A stretch of 36,383 bases of DNA from Bacteroidales bacterium (GCA_029932855.1 JAOZPG010000005.1:109005-145387); one strand, 5' to 3'. Shown: positions 1 through 8,907, counted from the stretch's first letter. The notes: generated from the letters alone by a model not told the origin. A program made the numbers and translations.

Positions 1-114
1 TATTGAGTATTGTGTTTTATCTGGTAAGTCCTGAATATTGAGTATTGTGTTTTATCTGGTAAGTCCTGAATATTGAGTATTGTGTTTTATTTGTTGAATC
101 CTGAATATTGAGTC
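1..114. repeat. 35-base tandem repeat, three full copies plus a partial one
   Basis: Units at 1-35, 36-70 and 71-105 each begin TATTGAGTATTGTGTTTTAT. The first two are identical; the third differs at a few bases near its end, and a fourth copy starts at 106 and decays after about nine bases. There are no spacers, so this is not a CRISPR array. It lies directly 3' of the SRPBCC gene that ends at 130 and may continue beyond the left edge. Confidence 0.9.
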
Positions 115-129
115 TTAAGTATTAAATGT

Positions 130-645
130 CTAGTCTTCAGTTTCCATCAGAGATTTTAACTGTTTCAGATCTTTTTCAAAATCATGTCTTAGCCAGGGCT
201 TAATAAAAAAAAGTGCAGACCTGCTCAGCAATGATTCTCCCGTAAATGTTGATGATATTAACAGGCTTGAATCGTCTTTCTCAATAAACTTCATATCTAT
301 CAATACTTCCATATTTGGTGGGTGTGCAACGAATGATATTTCCCTGTTATTCTTAAAGTGGGTAATTTCAACCATAAAATTAGTCCTCCTGCCCATTAGT
401 TTATAAGTAACAATAAATTGATTACCCATTCCATCCTTTATCAGGTTACCTATCATCTCTGCCTTTTCAAAATCATCAAGCCACAGCTTTAAATGCCCCG
501 GAAATATCAGGTATAAAAAAACCTTTGACGAGGGCTTATCTATACTGATCTCATTTTTAAAACTTATGGAATTACTTATCATTCCTGGCAGCAGGTATCC
601 TGCCATAAGTAAAATAATTATATATACCGATCTGTGAATTTTCAT
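130..645 (-). CDS. Membrane-anchored SRPBCC-family protein (downstream copy)
   Basis: This 171-residue protein has an N-terminal hydrophobic segment (about residues 7-24) followed by a small soluble domain. The domain opens with an I-D-K-P-S-(S/A)-K-V-F strand-helix pattern (about residues 35-43) typical of the SRPBCC/polyketide cyclase helix-grip fold, which usually binds hydrophobic ligands. It resembles its upstream neighbour in length, layout and the shared 'TxTGxxLLSRS' segment near residue 135, so the two look like a tandem duplication. Its ATG overlaps the upstream stop as ATGA, implying translational coupling. The ligand is unknown. The hydrophobic segment lacks an obvious signal peptidase site, so I favour inner-membrane anchoring with a periplasmic domain, which is inference. 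Confidence 0.7.
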   Translation of the reverse strand: MKIHRSVYIIILLMAGYLLPGMISNSISFKNEISIDKPSSKVFLYLIFPGHLKLWLDDFEKAEMIGNLIKDGMGNQFIVTYKLMGRRTNFMVEITHFKNNREISFVAHPPNMEVLIDMKFIEKDDSSLLISSTFTGESLLSRSALFFIKPWLRHDFEKDLKQLKSLMETED

Positions 646-1154
646 TCTTCAAGCATTCTTTTCAGTCCTTCAAAATTCATTACAATATGCTTCTTAATAA
701 GTGGTCTGGTAAAGCTTAGTAATGATCTTGACAGCAGCCCTGTGCCAGTCACCTTTGTATGTACATCCAGACTGCATACTTCATTCTCTTCAGTAAATTC
801 AATATCCATATCCATAATCATATGACCAAAATCAAAGCTCAGGCCAAGGTCTTTTTTCCAGTTAAAAGAAGTAACTTCTTCAAGTATAACCATTTCCCTT
901 TTTCCCATCTTCAATGTCAGGAGGTATCTCGATCCGGGTCCGTTCAAAAACCCATCCAGGGCTTCAAGCTTTTCAAAACCATAAACCCATTCATCCATTT
1001 TCATGGGATTCATCATTGAAAAATATACAAGCTTTACAGGTTTATCAATTTGTAGCCTGTACTCAAACTCAACATGCCTGTTAAATAATCCGGTAAGCAG
1101 GAATGATGAAATAAGAATAATAATTATCCCTGCTATGTATTTTGTTTTTTTCAT
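642..1154 (-). CDS. Membrane-anchored SRPBCC-family protein (upstream copy)
   Basis: A protein of 170 residues when read from the ATG at 1154; an earlier in-frame ATG at 1169 would add five residues. I prefer 1154 because it gives the same MK-start plus hydrophobic segment and the same length as the downstream paralogue. After the membrane segment (about residues 6-24) comes the SRPBCC pattern I-D-K-P-V-K-L-V-Y, then alternating strands, and near the end the 'TGTGLLSRS' segment shared with its neighbour. A strong Bacteroidota promoter sits about 60 bases upstream. The pair seems to be its own two-gene unit separate from aroE. Function beyond a lipid- or hydrophobe-binding fold cannot be read from sequence. 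Confidence 0.68.
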   Translation of the reverse strand: MKKTKYIAGIIIILISSFLLTGLFNRHVEFEYRLQIDKPVKLVYFSMMNPMKMDEWVYGFEKLEALDGFLNGPGSRYLLTLKMGKREMVILEEVTSFNWKKDLGLSFDFGHMIMDMDIEFTEENEVCSLDVHTKVTGTGLLSRSLLSFTRPLIKKHIVMNFEGLKRMLEE

Positions 1155-1211
1155 ATAAATAAAAATCAAGAAACCGGCATTCAGGATAAGAATAGTCGCT
1201 TAGGATTTATT

Positions 1212-1242
1212 CAAAAATAGCTTAAATAATTAAACCTTCAAA
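1212..1242 (-). promoter_or_regulatory. Bacteroidota -33/-7 promoter for the SRPBCC pair
   Basis: On the minus strand TTTG (1239-1242), exactly 19 bases, then TATTTTTG (1212-1219). This matches the Bacteroidota housekeeping consensus TTTG-N19-TAnnTTTG at every defined position. The expected start of transcription is near 1205, leaving a leader of roughly 50 bases. Confidence 0.7.
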
Positions 1243-1244
1243 AC

Positions 1245-2012
1245 CTATAAGTCATTCCATATATCCCATGCTTTTTCAGCCTGATACTTCAGCATTTGTA
1301 AACCATTTATAACTATTGCACCCCTCGCTTCGCCATTTTTAAGAAATAGGGTCTTTTCAGGATTATATACCAGGTCGAAAAGCAGGTGTTGACTGCCAAG
1401 TAATTCATAGGGAATATCAGGTAATTCATCTACTTTGGGAAACATACCCAATGGAGTTGTGTTTACGATAAGACCGGCAGATGCAATAATTTCCGGGCTA
1501 ATCTCCTCATAGGAAATATATTCTGCTCCCCTTTTAGTCCTGGAAACCACAATGCAAGAAATACCCATCTTCTTTAAGCTGTAAAGGACAGCCTTTGAGG
1601 CTCCCCCACTGCCAAGTATCAATGCTTTACTTATCTTTGAACTATCATAATTCTCAAGCAGCGATCGCGTAAAACCGTAAGTATCTGTATTATAACCTTT
1701 AAGCCTGTATTCATTTCCCCCCCGAAGTATCTTAACAGCATTTACTGCTCCAATCTCTCTGGCTTCACCAGATATCTCATCAAGCAGGGATATAACAGAT
1801 TCCTTGTGAGGGATAGTAACACTAAATCCGAGTAAATTATCATGGGATTTAATCAAGGGTCTTAATTCCCTGATATCTGAAAGTGGAAAATTAAGGAAAT
1901 ATGAATTTTTTGAACCATCCTTTTTGAATTTCGACAGGAAATAATCTCTTGAAAATGAATGGCCAAGAGGGAATCCAATCAGTCCGTATAATTTGATCTC
2001 AGTTTCTTTCAC
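1245..2012 (-). CDS. aroE: Shikimate dehydrogenase
   Basis: AroE reduces 3-dehydroshikimate to shikimate with NADPH in aromatic amino acid synthesis. The 255-residue protein carries the N-terminal substrate-binding signature GFPLGHSFS (13-21), the catalytic lysine in VTIPHK (K70), the catalytic aspartate in YNTDTYG (D110), a Rossmann nucleotide loop GSGGASK (134-140), the NTTPLGM segment (184-190), and a C-terminal NGLQMLKYQ helix that closes over substrate. Length is slightly below E. coli AroE (272) but all landmark motifs are present. It lies 94 bases downstream of the DUF368 gene on the same strand, so it is probably the last gene of the TPR-DUF368-aroE transcript. Confidence 0.95.
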   Translation of the reverse strand: MKETEIKLYGLIGFPLGHSFSRDYFLSKFKKDGSKNSYFLNFPLSDIRELRPLIKSHDNLLGFSVTIPHKESVISLLDEISGEAREIGAVNAVKILRGGNEYRLKGYNTDTYGFTRSLLENYDSSKISKALILGSGGASKAVLYSLKKMGISCIVVSRTKRGAEYISYEEISPEIIASAGLIVNTTPLGMFPKVDELPDIPYELLGSQHLLFDLVYNPEKTLFLKNGEARGAIVINGLQMLKYQAEKAWDIWNDL

Positions 2013-2106
2013 AAGCCTGAACTTTTATAATCCTGTTGTTACAAACTGCTTAATGCCTCCGCTACCGGCTATTCAGTCCGCTTATATAATAAAGCAATAA
2101 AAACTT

Positions 2107-3036
2107 TTATTTAGTCTTTAAAGCTATCTTTTCAAGCAGCCCAATGCTAAGAATACCGGCAAGCATCAGGGCAACTGCTATAAGAACCTCTGTACTGAAA
2201 TTGTCCGGCATATATCTTTCATATGCCTGTATCACCATACTGCCGTCCTTCTTTAGTAATATCTCCCCAACACTGTTTGTCTTATATACTGTCTCCTTCC
2301 ACGGCCATAAGGTTGCAAGAGAACCCAGTATAAAACCGGTAAGCAGCGATAATGTCTGGTCCTTATATTTTTTCAGTATCCATGAAAGAACATGTGAAAA
2401 TGCAATAAGTCCGAATACAGCACCAATTACAACAGGTAACAATATCTTCATATCCATATTATTTACCGCCTCTATAAATACAAGCTCGTAATTACCCATA
2501 AGAATAAGAACAAATGAACCCGACAATCCGGGAAGTATCATGCTGCAAACAGCAACTATGCCGCAGAGAAACAGGTAGAAGACGTGATCATTCGGTGAGG
2601 CAGGTGACAGGTAGGTTATAACTACGGCAGCGAGGCTACCACCAATAAAGGAAATTACTACAGGCAGGGATAGCCTGTTTATTGTTTTTCCTACAAAATA
2701 TACAGAGGCCAGTATAAGTCCGAAAAAATACGACCACACATATACCGGGTAATTACAAAAGAGAAAATCAAATATTTTGGCAAAGCTTATTATACTGATG
2801 AATACCCCGGCAAAAACACTTAAGAGAAAATACAGATTTATATGCTCTGAAAAGCTTTTGAACCGTCCTTTAAAAAGAAATGCAATTGCAGTGGCATCAA
2901 TGGATTTCAGGGAATTTATAAGTTTCTCAAAAATACCGGAAATAAGGGCTATCGTTCCGCCTGACACTCCCGGTATAACATTTGCCGCTCCTATAGCTAT
3001 TCCCTTCAAAAATAAAACAAGGTAATTCTTGATCAT
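2107..3036 (-). CDS. DUF368 family membrane protein, probable undecaprenyl phosphate translocase
   Basis: A 309-residue polytopic membrane protein of about eight to ten hydrophobic segments. It has the DUF368 hallmark GAANVIPGVSGGTIALISG near the N terminus (16-34) and a second related motif ILPGLSGSFVLILMG (167-181). The two glycine-proline motifs imply an inverted internal duplication with re-entrant loops. Members of DUF368 (PopT) have been shown in other bacteria to recycle undecaprenyl phosphate across the inner membrane for peptidoglycan and surface polymer synthesis; assignment here is by family. The start codon overlaps the stop of the upstream TPR gene as ATGA, so the two are translationally coupled. 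Confidence 0.85.
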   Translation of the reverse strand: MIKNYLVLFLKGIAIGAANVIPGVSGGTIALISGIFEKLINSLKSIDATAIAFLFKGRFKSFSEHINLYFLLSVFAGVFISIISFAKIFDFLFCNYPVYVWSYFFGLILASVYFVGKTINRLSLPVVISFIGGSLAAVVITYLSPASPNDHVFYLFLCGIVAVCSMILPGLSGSFVLILMGNYELVFIEAVNNMDMKILLPVVIGAVFGLIAFSHVLSWILKKYKDQTLSLLTGFILGSLATLWPWKETVYKTNSVGEILLKKDGSMVIQAYERYMPDNFSTEVLIAVALMLAGILSIGLLEKIALKTK

Positions 3037-4457
3037 GGTGAGCTATTTTCTGCATAGTAACGATCAACCAGCGACTGCACCTCCTTCGAAGAATAAATCT
3101 TCTTTTCAGTTTTAAAGACTTCAATATGCAGATCATAGTCAAGTATCAGTCCCTGCTCAACATGGTATAACCCTTTTTCAATTGAAAGTGATTTAAGCAG
3201 TAATATTCCAAGCTTATAATGAAACAGTGCATTCCCGGCAACAAAATCAAAAGATCTGCTTAAACTCTCTATTGCCTCCTTCTCCCTGCCCATACTAATA
3301 AGTATGTTTACCTGCTCAAGCCAGAACTCTTGACTGAAGGGGTCAATCTCTACTGCCTTATCAATGGCATTCAGTGCACTCTCATTTCTCTTTTCTATCT
3401 GGAATGACCTGGAAAGGGCATACCAGAATTCTGCATTTTCCTTATCCAGGCTTATGGCCTTCCTTATATGCTTTCTGCTATCCTTTATCTTTCCCTTTTT
3501 CATCAGCAGTAATCCCATGCCATAAAAAGCTTCGGCTGAATCAGGGTCCATCTTCCTGGCTTCTTTTAGACAATCTTCCGCTTTACCAAACTCCCCCATT
3601 TCTTCGTAACTCTCAGCCATATACAACAGGGCTTCAATGTTATCATCACCGATTTCCAGTAATTCCTTATATATCTCAACTGCATCTTCATACCTTCTTG
3701 AGAGGAATAAAATATTTGCCTTGTTAAACAGGGCAAGCTCATTTTCCTCATTTATGGCCAACACAAAATCAAAGGCATCCAGTGCATCAAAATATTTCTC
3801 CATGCTGCTTAATACCACAGCTAAGCCATACCAGCCTGCTTCGGAATATGGCTGCTTATCAAGGAACGTTCTGAAATACTGCTCAGATTTTTCAAGTTCC
3901 CCTGATTTCTCATAGCAAAAAGCAATCTCCATAAGCAATCCCGGCCGGCTACTATTCAGTTTGTAGGCTGTTTTCAGGTATTTAATCGCATCCTTAAACC
4001 TGTTCCTGCCCTGCAGATCCATCCCTATCTGGCTTGCAATATCCGACTTGTCTTCCGGCTCCAGTGACAATGCCTTATTGTAGTTCTCAATTGATTGCTT
4101 GTGCTTCCCCTTCATACTATATACTGTTCCCAGTAAAAAGAAAACCTCATAATTGGTATTCTCAATAAATGAAAGTCTCTTTAAAATCTCAAGTGATTGA
4201 TTCAGCTTGCCTCTGTCAATCAGAACCTGTGCTTCCCTGAGCTTAATAGCCATTGAAGAAGGATGCTGACCAAGGCCAATCTTCACAGCCTCAATAGCAC
4301 TTCCCAGACTGTGCCTGCCAAGATAATAGTCAATTATATCTTCAAACTCATGAACATCAAAATACAGAAGGGTCTTCTCCTTTTTCATGCTTTCATACCT
4401 CTGCACCCTCTGCTTTGTCTCGTTGTCAGGCTGAAAATTATTTTCCTCTGCTCTCAT
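3033..4457 (-). CDS. Tetratricopeptide repeat protein
   Basis: A 474-residue protein made almost entirely of TPR helices, about ten to twelve units, with many A/L-x-x-Y-x-x-A/G patterns and aspartate-proline turns such as LEPEDK, MDPDSAEAFYGMG, IDPFSQEFW. There is no signal peptide or membrane segment, so it should be a cytoplasmic protein-protein interaction scaffold. It is first in a unit with the DUF368 translocase, whose ATG overlaps its stop codon. This suggests a link to envelope polymer synthesis, but no partner can be named. The ATG at 4457 is the first one that gives a charged, helical N terminus. Confidence 0.85.
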   Translation of the reverse strand: MRAEENNFQPDNETKQRVQRYESMKKEKTLLYFDVHEFEDIIDYYLGRHSLGSAIEAVKIGLGQHPSSMAIKLREAQVLIDRGKLNQSLEILKRLSFIENTNYEVFFLLGTVYSMKGKHKQSIENYNKALSLEPEDKSDIASQIGMDLQGRNRFKDAIKYLKTAYKLNSSRPGLLMEIAFCYEKSGELEKSEQYFRTFLDKQPYSEAGWYGLAVVLSSMEKYFDALDAFDFVLAINEENELALFNKANILFLSRRYEDAVEIYKELLEIGDDNIEALLYMAESYEEMGEFGKAEDCLKEARKMDPDSAEAFYGMGLLLMKKGKIKDSRKHIRKAISLDKENAEFWYALSRSFQIEKRNESALNAIDKAVEIDPFSQEFWLEQVNILISMGREKEAIESLSRSFDFVAGNALFHYKLGILLLKSLSIEKGLYHVEQGLILDYDLHIEVFKTEKKIYSSKEVQSLVDRYYAENSSP

Positions 4458-4467
4458 CCTCAGTTAA

Positions 4468-4498
4468 TTTGAAGGCGTAAAAATATGAATTATTTAAG
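4468..4498 (+). promoter_or_regulatory. Possible plus-strand promoter in the TPR-folD spacer
   Basis: TTTG at 4468-4471, a 19-base spacer, then TATTTAAG at 4491-4498. This matches TTTG-N19-TAnnTTTG except at two positions of the -7 box. No coding gene follows on this strand before a strong terminator at 4667-4700, so it would drive a short non-coding transcript. Confidence 0.4.
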
Positions 4499-4504
4499 AA
4501 AATG

Positions 4505-4700
4505 GAACTATACTGCAAGCATAGATTATAAACAATTTTTAATTCCCCCGGCTTTTTTTTAAAAAAATCCGGGACCACGCAACCAATCTGTAATCTTATT
4601 CATCTATGAGTTGAAATCAAGCATACCCGTTTACCCATCATAGATCAACTCTGTTAAAGAGTTGACAAAGCCAGGAGTCTTATCTGCCTGGCTTTTTTTT
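4505..4700 (+). ncRNA. Candidate small non-coding RNA, about 190 nt
   Basis: The 241-base spacer between two minus-strand genes contains a complete plus-strand transcription unit: the promoter at 4468-4498, a near-palindrome CCCGG..CCGGG enclosing a T8/A7 run (4548-4575), a 7-bp helix between 4603-4609 and 4638-4644, an 8-bp hairpin 4645-4652/4658-4665, and an intrinsic terminator 4667-4700. The two inner helices and the terminator would stack end to end. An alternative 7-bp pairing of 4608-4614 with 4645-4651 would break both inner helices, a switch-like arrangement. There is no open reading frame of note. I do not recognise the family; the length is near that of 6S RNA but I see no closing stem typical of it. 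Evidence is structural only. Confidence 0.35.
4667..4700 (+). terminator. Intrinsic terminator, plus orientation
   Basis: A 9-bp stem AAAGCCAGG (4667-4675) / CCTGGCTTT (4687-4695) with an 11-base loop is followed by a run of eight T from 4693 to 4700. The U-run exists only in the plus direction. Read on the minus strand the hairpin is followed by CTTTGTCAA, a poor tract, so it would serve folD only weakly. Confidence 0.75.
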
Positions 4701-5583
4701 ATTTATATATCTCTCTTTTTGAAGCAAGAAGGGTATTCCTGAGCAGTGAAACTATGGTCATCGGACCAACACCGCCCGGAACAGGTGTTATAAAACTGCA
4801 TTTAGGGGCCACTTCATCGAATTTAACATCCCCAAGCAGCTTCCATCCCGATTTTGTCTTGTCCGATCTTATCCTGCTAATGCCAACATCAATAACAACA
4901 GCTCCTTCCTTAACCATATCGGCCCTGAGGAATTCAGCCCTGCCCAGTGCAGCAATAATTATGTCTGCCTGCCCTGTTACTTCCTTAAGATTTGGAGTAC
5001 GGCTGTGACAAAGGGTGACGGTAGCATTTCCAAAATCATTTTTTTGGCTTAATAGTATGCTCATGGGTTTTCCAACAATATTGCTGCGACCGATAACCAC
5101 ACATGATTTGCCGGATGTTTCTATATTATATCTTTTCAACAGCTCCAGTATTCCTGCCGGGGTGGCTGATACAAATGCAGGCAGGCCAATAACCATCCTT
5201 CCCACATTCACAGGATGAAAGCCGTCCACATCTTTCTCAGGCTTTATAGCTTCAATTATTTTTTGTTCATTGATATGAGCAGGCAATGGCAACTGAACTA
5301 TAAGTCCGTCTATACCGGGATCATTATTTACAGCCTCAACCTTTTCAAGCAGATCAGCCTCGGTAATATCATCTTCCAGCCTTAGCACAGTTGAATTAAA
5401 ACCTACCTGGCTGCATGATTTTTCCTTACTGGCTACATAAGTCTCACTGGCACCATCATGGCCAACCAGTATTGCGGCCAGATGTGGTGTCTTAGCCCCC
5501 TCCTTCACCAATTGTTTTACTTCTTCTGCAATCTCTTCCTTAATTGCAGCCGATGTAGCTTTTCCGTCAATTAATTCATACAT
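4699..5583 (-). CDS. folD: Bifunctional methylenetetrahydrofolate dehydrogenase/cyclohydrolase
   Basis: FolD interconverts 5,10-methylene- and 10-formyl-tetrahydrofolate, supplying one-carbon units for purines and formyl-Met. The 294-residue protein has the active-site YVASK (Y49, catalytic K53), the QLPLP loop (97-101), [10 protein letters not shown] (117-126), the nucleotide-binding [11 protein letters not shown] (163-173), and the C-terminal [10 protein letters not shown] (267-276), all family hallmarks at the expected places. It follows ffh by 48 bases on the same strand, a gene order common in Bacteroidota, and probably shares its transcript. The stop codon abuts the T-run of the opposite-strand terminator. 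Confidence 0.97.
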   Translation of the reverse strand: MYELIDGKATSAAIKEEIAEEVKQLVKEGAKTPHLAAILVGHDGASETYVASKEKSCSQVGFNSTVLRLEDDITEADLLEKVEAVNNDPGIDGLIVQLPLPAHINEQKIIEAIKPEKDVDGFHPVNVGRMVIGLPAFVSATPAGILELLKRYNIETSGKSCVVIGRSNIVGKPMSILLSQKNDFGNATVTLCHSRTPNLKEVTGQADIIIAALGRAEFLRADMVKEGAVVIDVGISRIRSDKTKSGWKLLGDVKFDEVAPKCSFITPVPGGVGPMTIVSLLRNTLLASKREIYK

Positions 5584-5631
5584 AAGACTCTGTGTTTATC
5601 ATTTTCAATCATCGCCTGAATATCCATTATC

Positions 5632-6978
5632 TTATCTTCCCATTCCCGGAAGGCCTCCACCCGACATCATTCTTGCCATATTCCTCCCTTTCTTCCCCGA
5701 CATCATCTTCATAAGCTTCCTTGTCTCATCGAACTGCTTTATAAGCTGGTTCACCTCCTGCACATTTGTTCCACTGCCTGTGGCTATCCTCTTTTTTCGT
5801 GAACCATTCATTATTACAGGATTAGTACGCTCCTCCAGGGTCATAGACCTGATTATGGCCTCAATGCCCTTAAAAGCATCATCATCCATGTCCATATTCC
5901 TTAGTGCCTTTCCCATTCCCGGTATCATGGATGCCAGGTCTTTTATATTTCCCATCTTTTTTATCTGCTGTATCTGGGCAAGGAAATCATCAAAATTAAA
6001 CTGGTTCTTTGCAATTTTCTTCTGCAGTTTCCTGGCTTCCTCCACATCTATATGCTCCTGGGCCTTCTCCACCAGAGATACCACATCACCCATACCAAGA
6101 ATACGGTCAGCCATCCTGTTGGGGTAAAAAACATCAAGAGCATCCATCTTCTCTCCTGCACTCATAAACTTGATAGGCTTATCCACCACAGAACGGATAG
6201 AAAGGGCTGCCCCTCCACGTGTATCACCATCCAGCTTTGTAAGAACCACTCCCTCAAAATCAAGCCTGTCGTTAAATTCCTTTGCTGTATTAACAGCATC
6301 CTGTCCGGTCATGGAATCTACAACAAAAAGGGTTTCCTGAGGATTGACTTCTTTCTTTATCAATGCTATCTCGTTCATCATCTCCTCATCAATCGCAAGT
6401 CGGCCGGCAGTATCAATTATCACAGCATCAAAGCCTTCCCTCCTGGCATGCCTGACAGCTGATTTGGCAATCTTAACGGGGTTCTTATTGTCTTCTTCGG
6501 TATAAACGGATACAGAAAGCTGCTCACCCAACACTTTTAACTGTTCTATGGCTGCAGGCCTGTAAACATCACAGGCAACAAGCAAGGGATTCTTGCTTCT
6601 TTTTGATTTCAGCAAGCCTGCCAGCTTGCCTGCAAAAGTTGTTTTTCCCGAACCCTGAAGGCCGGCTATCAGCAAGACTGCCGGATTAGCCTTAATATCA
6701 ATATCAACAGCCTCTCCCCCCATAAGACCGGCCAGCTCATCATGAACAATCTTCACCATCATCTGGCCCGGCTTAACTGATGATATCACATCCTGTCCAA
6801 GAGCTATTTCCTTAACCTTATCGGTAAAAGATTTAGCAATCTTATAATTCACGTCTGCATCCAGCAAAGCCCTCCTTACCTCTTTAAGGGTTTCTGCAAT
6901 ATTTATTTCTGTTATTCTTCCCTGCCCCTTCAGGAGCTTAAAGGAATGATCCAGCCTGTCACTTAAATTCTCAAACAT
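5632..6978 (-). CDS. ffh: Signal recognition particle protein Ffh
   Basis: The SRP GTPase that binds signal sequences on ribosomes and hands the complex to FtsY at the membrane. The 448-residue protein has an N-domain four-helix bundle (about 1-90), a G domain with the P-loop GLQGSGKTT (106-114), DTAGR (189-193) and TKLDGD (247-252), and a C-terminal methionine-rich M domain (about 300-448) with SMIPGMGK, the RNA-binding [12 protein letters not shown] helix-turn-helix and a closing run of Met and Gly. Length is normal. A TATTTTTG -7 box lies just upstream, so it is likely transcribed from its own promoter with folD behind it. Confidence 0.97.
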   Translation of the reverse strand: MFENLSDRLDHSFKLLKGQGRITEINIAETLKEVRRALLDADVNYKIAKSFTDKVKEIALGQDVISSVKPGQMMVKIVHDELAGLMGGEAVDIDIKANPAVLLIAGLQGSGKTTFAGKLAGLLKSKRSKNPLLVACDVYRPAAIEQLKVLGEQLSVSVYTEEDNKNPVKIAKSAVRHARREGFDAVIIDTAGRLAIDEEMMNEIALIKKEVNPQETLFVVDSMTGQDAVNTAKEFNDRLDFEGVVLTKLDGDTRGGAALSIRSVVDKPIKFMSAGEKMDALDVFYPNRMADRILGMGDVVSLVEKAQEHIDVEEARKLQKKIAKNQFNFDDFLAQIQQIKKMGNIKDLASMIPGMGKALRNMDMDDDAFKGIEAIIRSMTLEERTNPVIMNGSRKKRIATGSGTNVQEVNQLIKQFDETRKLMKMMSGKKGRNMARMMSGGGLPGMGR

Positions 6979-7000
6979 TATTTTATGATTTCCGTTTCTG

Positions 7001-7028
7001 CAAAAATATTAACAATTAACTATAGCAA
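7001..7028 (-). promoter_or_regulatory. Probable promoter of ffh-folD
   Basis: On the minus strand a perfect -7 box TATTTTTG (7001-7008) is preceded by TTG at 7026-7028 with a 17-base spacer. The spacing is shorter than the usual 19-21 bases, so the -33 assignment is uncertain. The predicted leader would be about 15 bases. Confidence 0.4.
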
Positions 7029-7059
7029 TACTGAATAATATTAAAAAGCCGGTAACAAA

Positions 7060-8874
7060 TCACATCCTGTCAGGAACCTCTATTCCCAGTAGTCCCATGC
7101 CTGTATTTATTACCCTGCCGGTCAGTTCCGACAGCCTCAACCTGAATTTCCTTTGTAGCTCATCCTTCTCTCCAAGTATGGTATGATCGTGGTAGAACTG
7201 GTTATATTCCTTAACCAGCTCGTAACAATAATTTGCAATTAAAGCGGGACTAAACTGCAGGCCTGCTTCACTTACCACCTCCCTGAAGTTCAAAAGTATC
7301 TTTACCAGTTCCTTTTCTTTATCCAGCAAAGCAACAGGTTCACCATATCCTGATCCTGCTTCCGCTTCCCAGCTTAATCCCTGCTCCCTGGCTTTGCGCA
7401 GTACCGATTTTATCCGGGCATGAGTATATTGTATAAAGGGACCCGTGTTACCGTTAAAATCAACCGACTCCCGTGGATTGAAAGTCATATTTTTCCTGGG
7501 GTCAATCTTAAGTATAAAATATTTAAGAGCCCCCATGCCTATCTGTGTATATATCTTTTTCTTTTCCTGGTCAGTATAGCCATCCAGCTTACCCAGCTCT
7601 TCCGACATATCACGGGCGGTCTTTATCATCTCATCCATCAGGTCATCGGCATCCACAACTGTTCCCTCCCTCGATTTCATTTTACCCTCGGGCAGCTCCA
7701 CCATGCCATATGACAAATGGTACAACTTGTCAGACCAATCAAAACCCATCTTTTTCAAAACAATTTTAAGTACCTGAAAATGATAGTTCTGTTCATTACC
7801 CACCACGTAAATATGACTCTCAAAACCATTATTATCCTCATAGCGCTGCACAGCAGTACCAAGATCCTGTGTCATATAAACGGCCGTCCCGTCAGCCCTG
7901 AGCAAAAGCTTTTCATCCAGTCCTTCATCCCTGAGGTCAACCCATACCGACCCATTCTCTTTTGTAAACAACACCTTCTCTTTCAAAGCTTTCTCAACCA
8001 GCTCCCTGCCATGTTTATATGTTTCAGACTCGTAGTATATCTTATCAAAATCCACCCCCAGCCTCCTGTAGGTCTCATCAAAACCCTTATAAACCCATGA
8101 GTTCATTTTCTCCCATAAGTTAAGCACTTCAGGCTTCCCTGCCTCCCAGTCCTTAAGCATCTGCTGTGCCTCTGCCATCAGTGGGGCCTTTTTTCCTGCC
8201 TCCTCCTCACTCATCCCTTGTTCAAGCATCCCTGCCACCTGCTTTTTAAACTCTTTATCAAACCTCACGTAATAATTCCCCACCAGCAGGTCACCTTTCA
8301 TACCGGCAGAGTCAGGAGTCTCTCCATTAGCCCATTTCTGCCAGGCAAGCATTGACTTACAAATATGAATACCCCTGTCGTTAACAATATTTGTCTTAAC
8401 CACATTATGGCCGTTGGCCTTAAGAATGCTGGCCACAGAATATCCAATAAGATTGTTTCTTATATGGCCCAAATGTAAAGGCTTATTTGTATTTGGTGAA
8501 GAATATTCAACCAGATAAGGAAGCTCATCCCCTGCCGCAGCCTGAAAACCATAATCTTCCCTACTGAATATTTTCTCAAAACTGTCCTTCCAGAAAGCAC
8601 CGGTCAACTCAAGGTTTAAAAAACCTTTTACCACATTATAAGAGTTAATAAAGCTGCAATCCTTCTGCAACTGTTCCCCAATGGCTTCGGCTGTCTGTTC
8701 GGGACTTTTCCCGGCCAGCCGTGTAAGCGGAAAAACCACCAGCGTGTAATCTCCTTTAAAATCCTTCCTTGTAGGCTGTATCTGTAATTGCTTCTCAGCA
8801 GGCAGCTCCCCAAATAATTCCTTGCAAGCCTTTCCTGCCTTTTCGGCTAATATTGCTTCAATCTTCAACTCCAT
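7060..8874 (-). CDS. argS: Arginyl-tRNA synthetase
   Basis: A class I aminoacyl-tRNA synthetase charging tRNA-Arg. The 604-residue protein has the N-terminal Arg-tRNA synthetase additional domain (about 1-110), the HIGH-type motif HLGH (134-137) within SSPNTNKPLHLGH, a KMSKS-equivalent KMKSR (398-402), and a C-terminal anticodon-binding DALR-type helical domain finishing TGMGLLGIEVPDRM, a very typical ArgS ending. The KMKSR variant is seen in several ArgS lineages. The ATG at 8874 follows a TATCTTTG -7 box about 34 bases upstream, so the gene has its own promoter in the 205-base spacer after tex. Confidence 0.97.
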   Translation of the reverse strand: MELKIEAILAEKAGKACKELFGELPAEKQLQIQPTRKDFKGDYTLVVFPLTRLAGKSPEQTAEAIGEQLQKDCSFINSYNVVKGFLNLELTGAFWKDSFEKIFSREDYGFQAAAGDELPYLVEYSSPNTNKPLHLGHIRNNLIGYSVASILKANGHNVVKTNIVNDRGIHICKSMLAWQKWANGETPDSAGMKGDLLVGNYYVRFDKEFKKQVAGMLEQGMSEEEAGKKAPLMAEAQQMLKDWEAGKPEVLNLWEKMNSWVYKGFDETYRRLGVDFDKIYYESETYKHGRELVEKALKEKVLFTKENGSVWVDLRDEGLDEKLLLRADGTAVYMTQDLGTAVQRYEDNNGFESHIYVVGNEQNYHFQVLKIVLKKMGFDWSDKLYHLSYGMVELPEGKMKSREGTVVDADDLMDEMIKTARDMSEELGKLDGYTDQEKKKIYTQIGMGALKYFILKIDPRKNMTFNPRESVDFNGNTGPFIQYTHARIKSVLRKAREQGLSWEAEAGSGYGEPVALLDKEKELVKILLNFREVVSEAGLQFSPALIANYCYELVKEYNQFYHDHTILGEKDELQRKFRLRLSELTGRVINTGMGLLGIEVPDRM

Positions 8875-8907
8875 TCTCTCTTTAATAACTATTTATTGAT
8901 CAGGCTG

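Noticed and set aside
1-114. Possible CRISPR array
   Set aside because: The repeats are directly adjacent with no spacers and no cas genes are nearby.
2094-2111. AATAAAA/TTTTATT palindrome at the end of the DUF368 gene as a terminator
   Set aside because: It consists almost only of A and T with no G-C stem and would not be stable; aroE follows on the same strand.
3374-3727. 117-codon plus-strand reading frame inside the TPR gene
   Set aside because: It is a shadow of the repeated TPR coding sequence, with a low-complexity translation.
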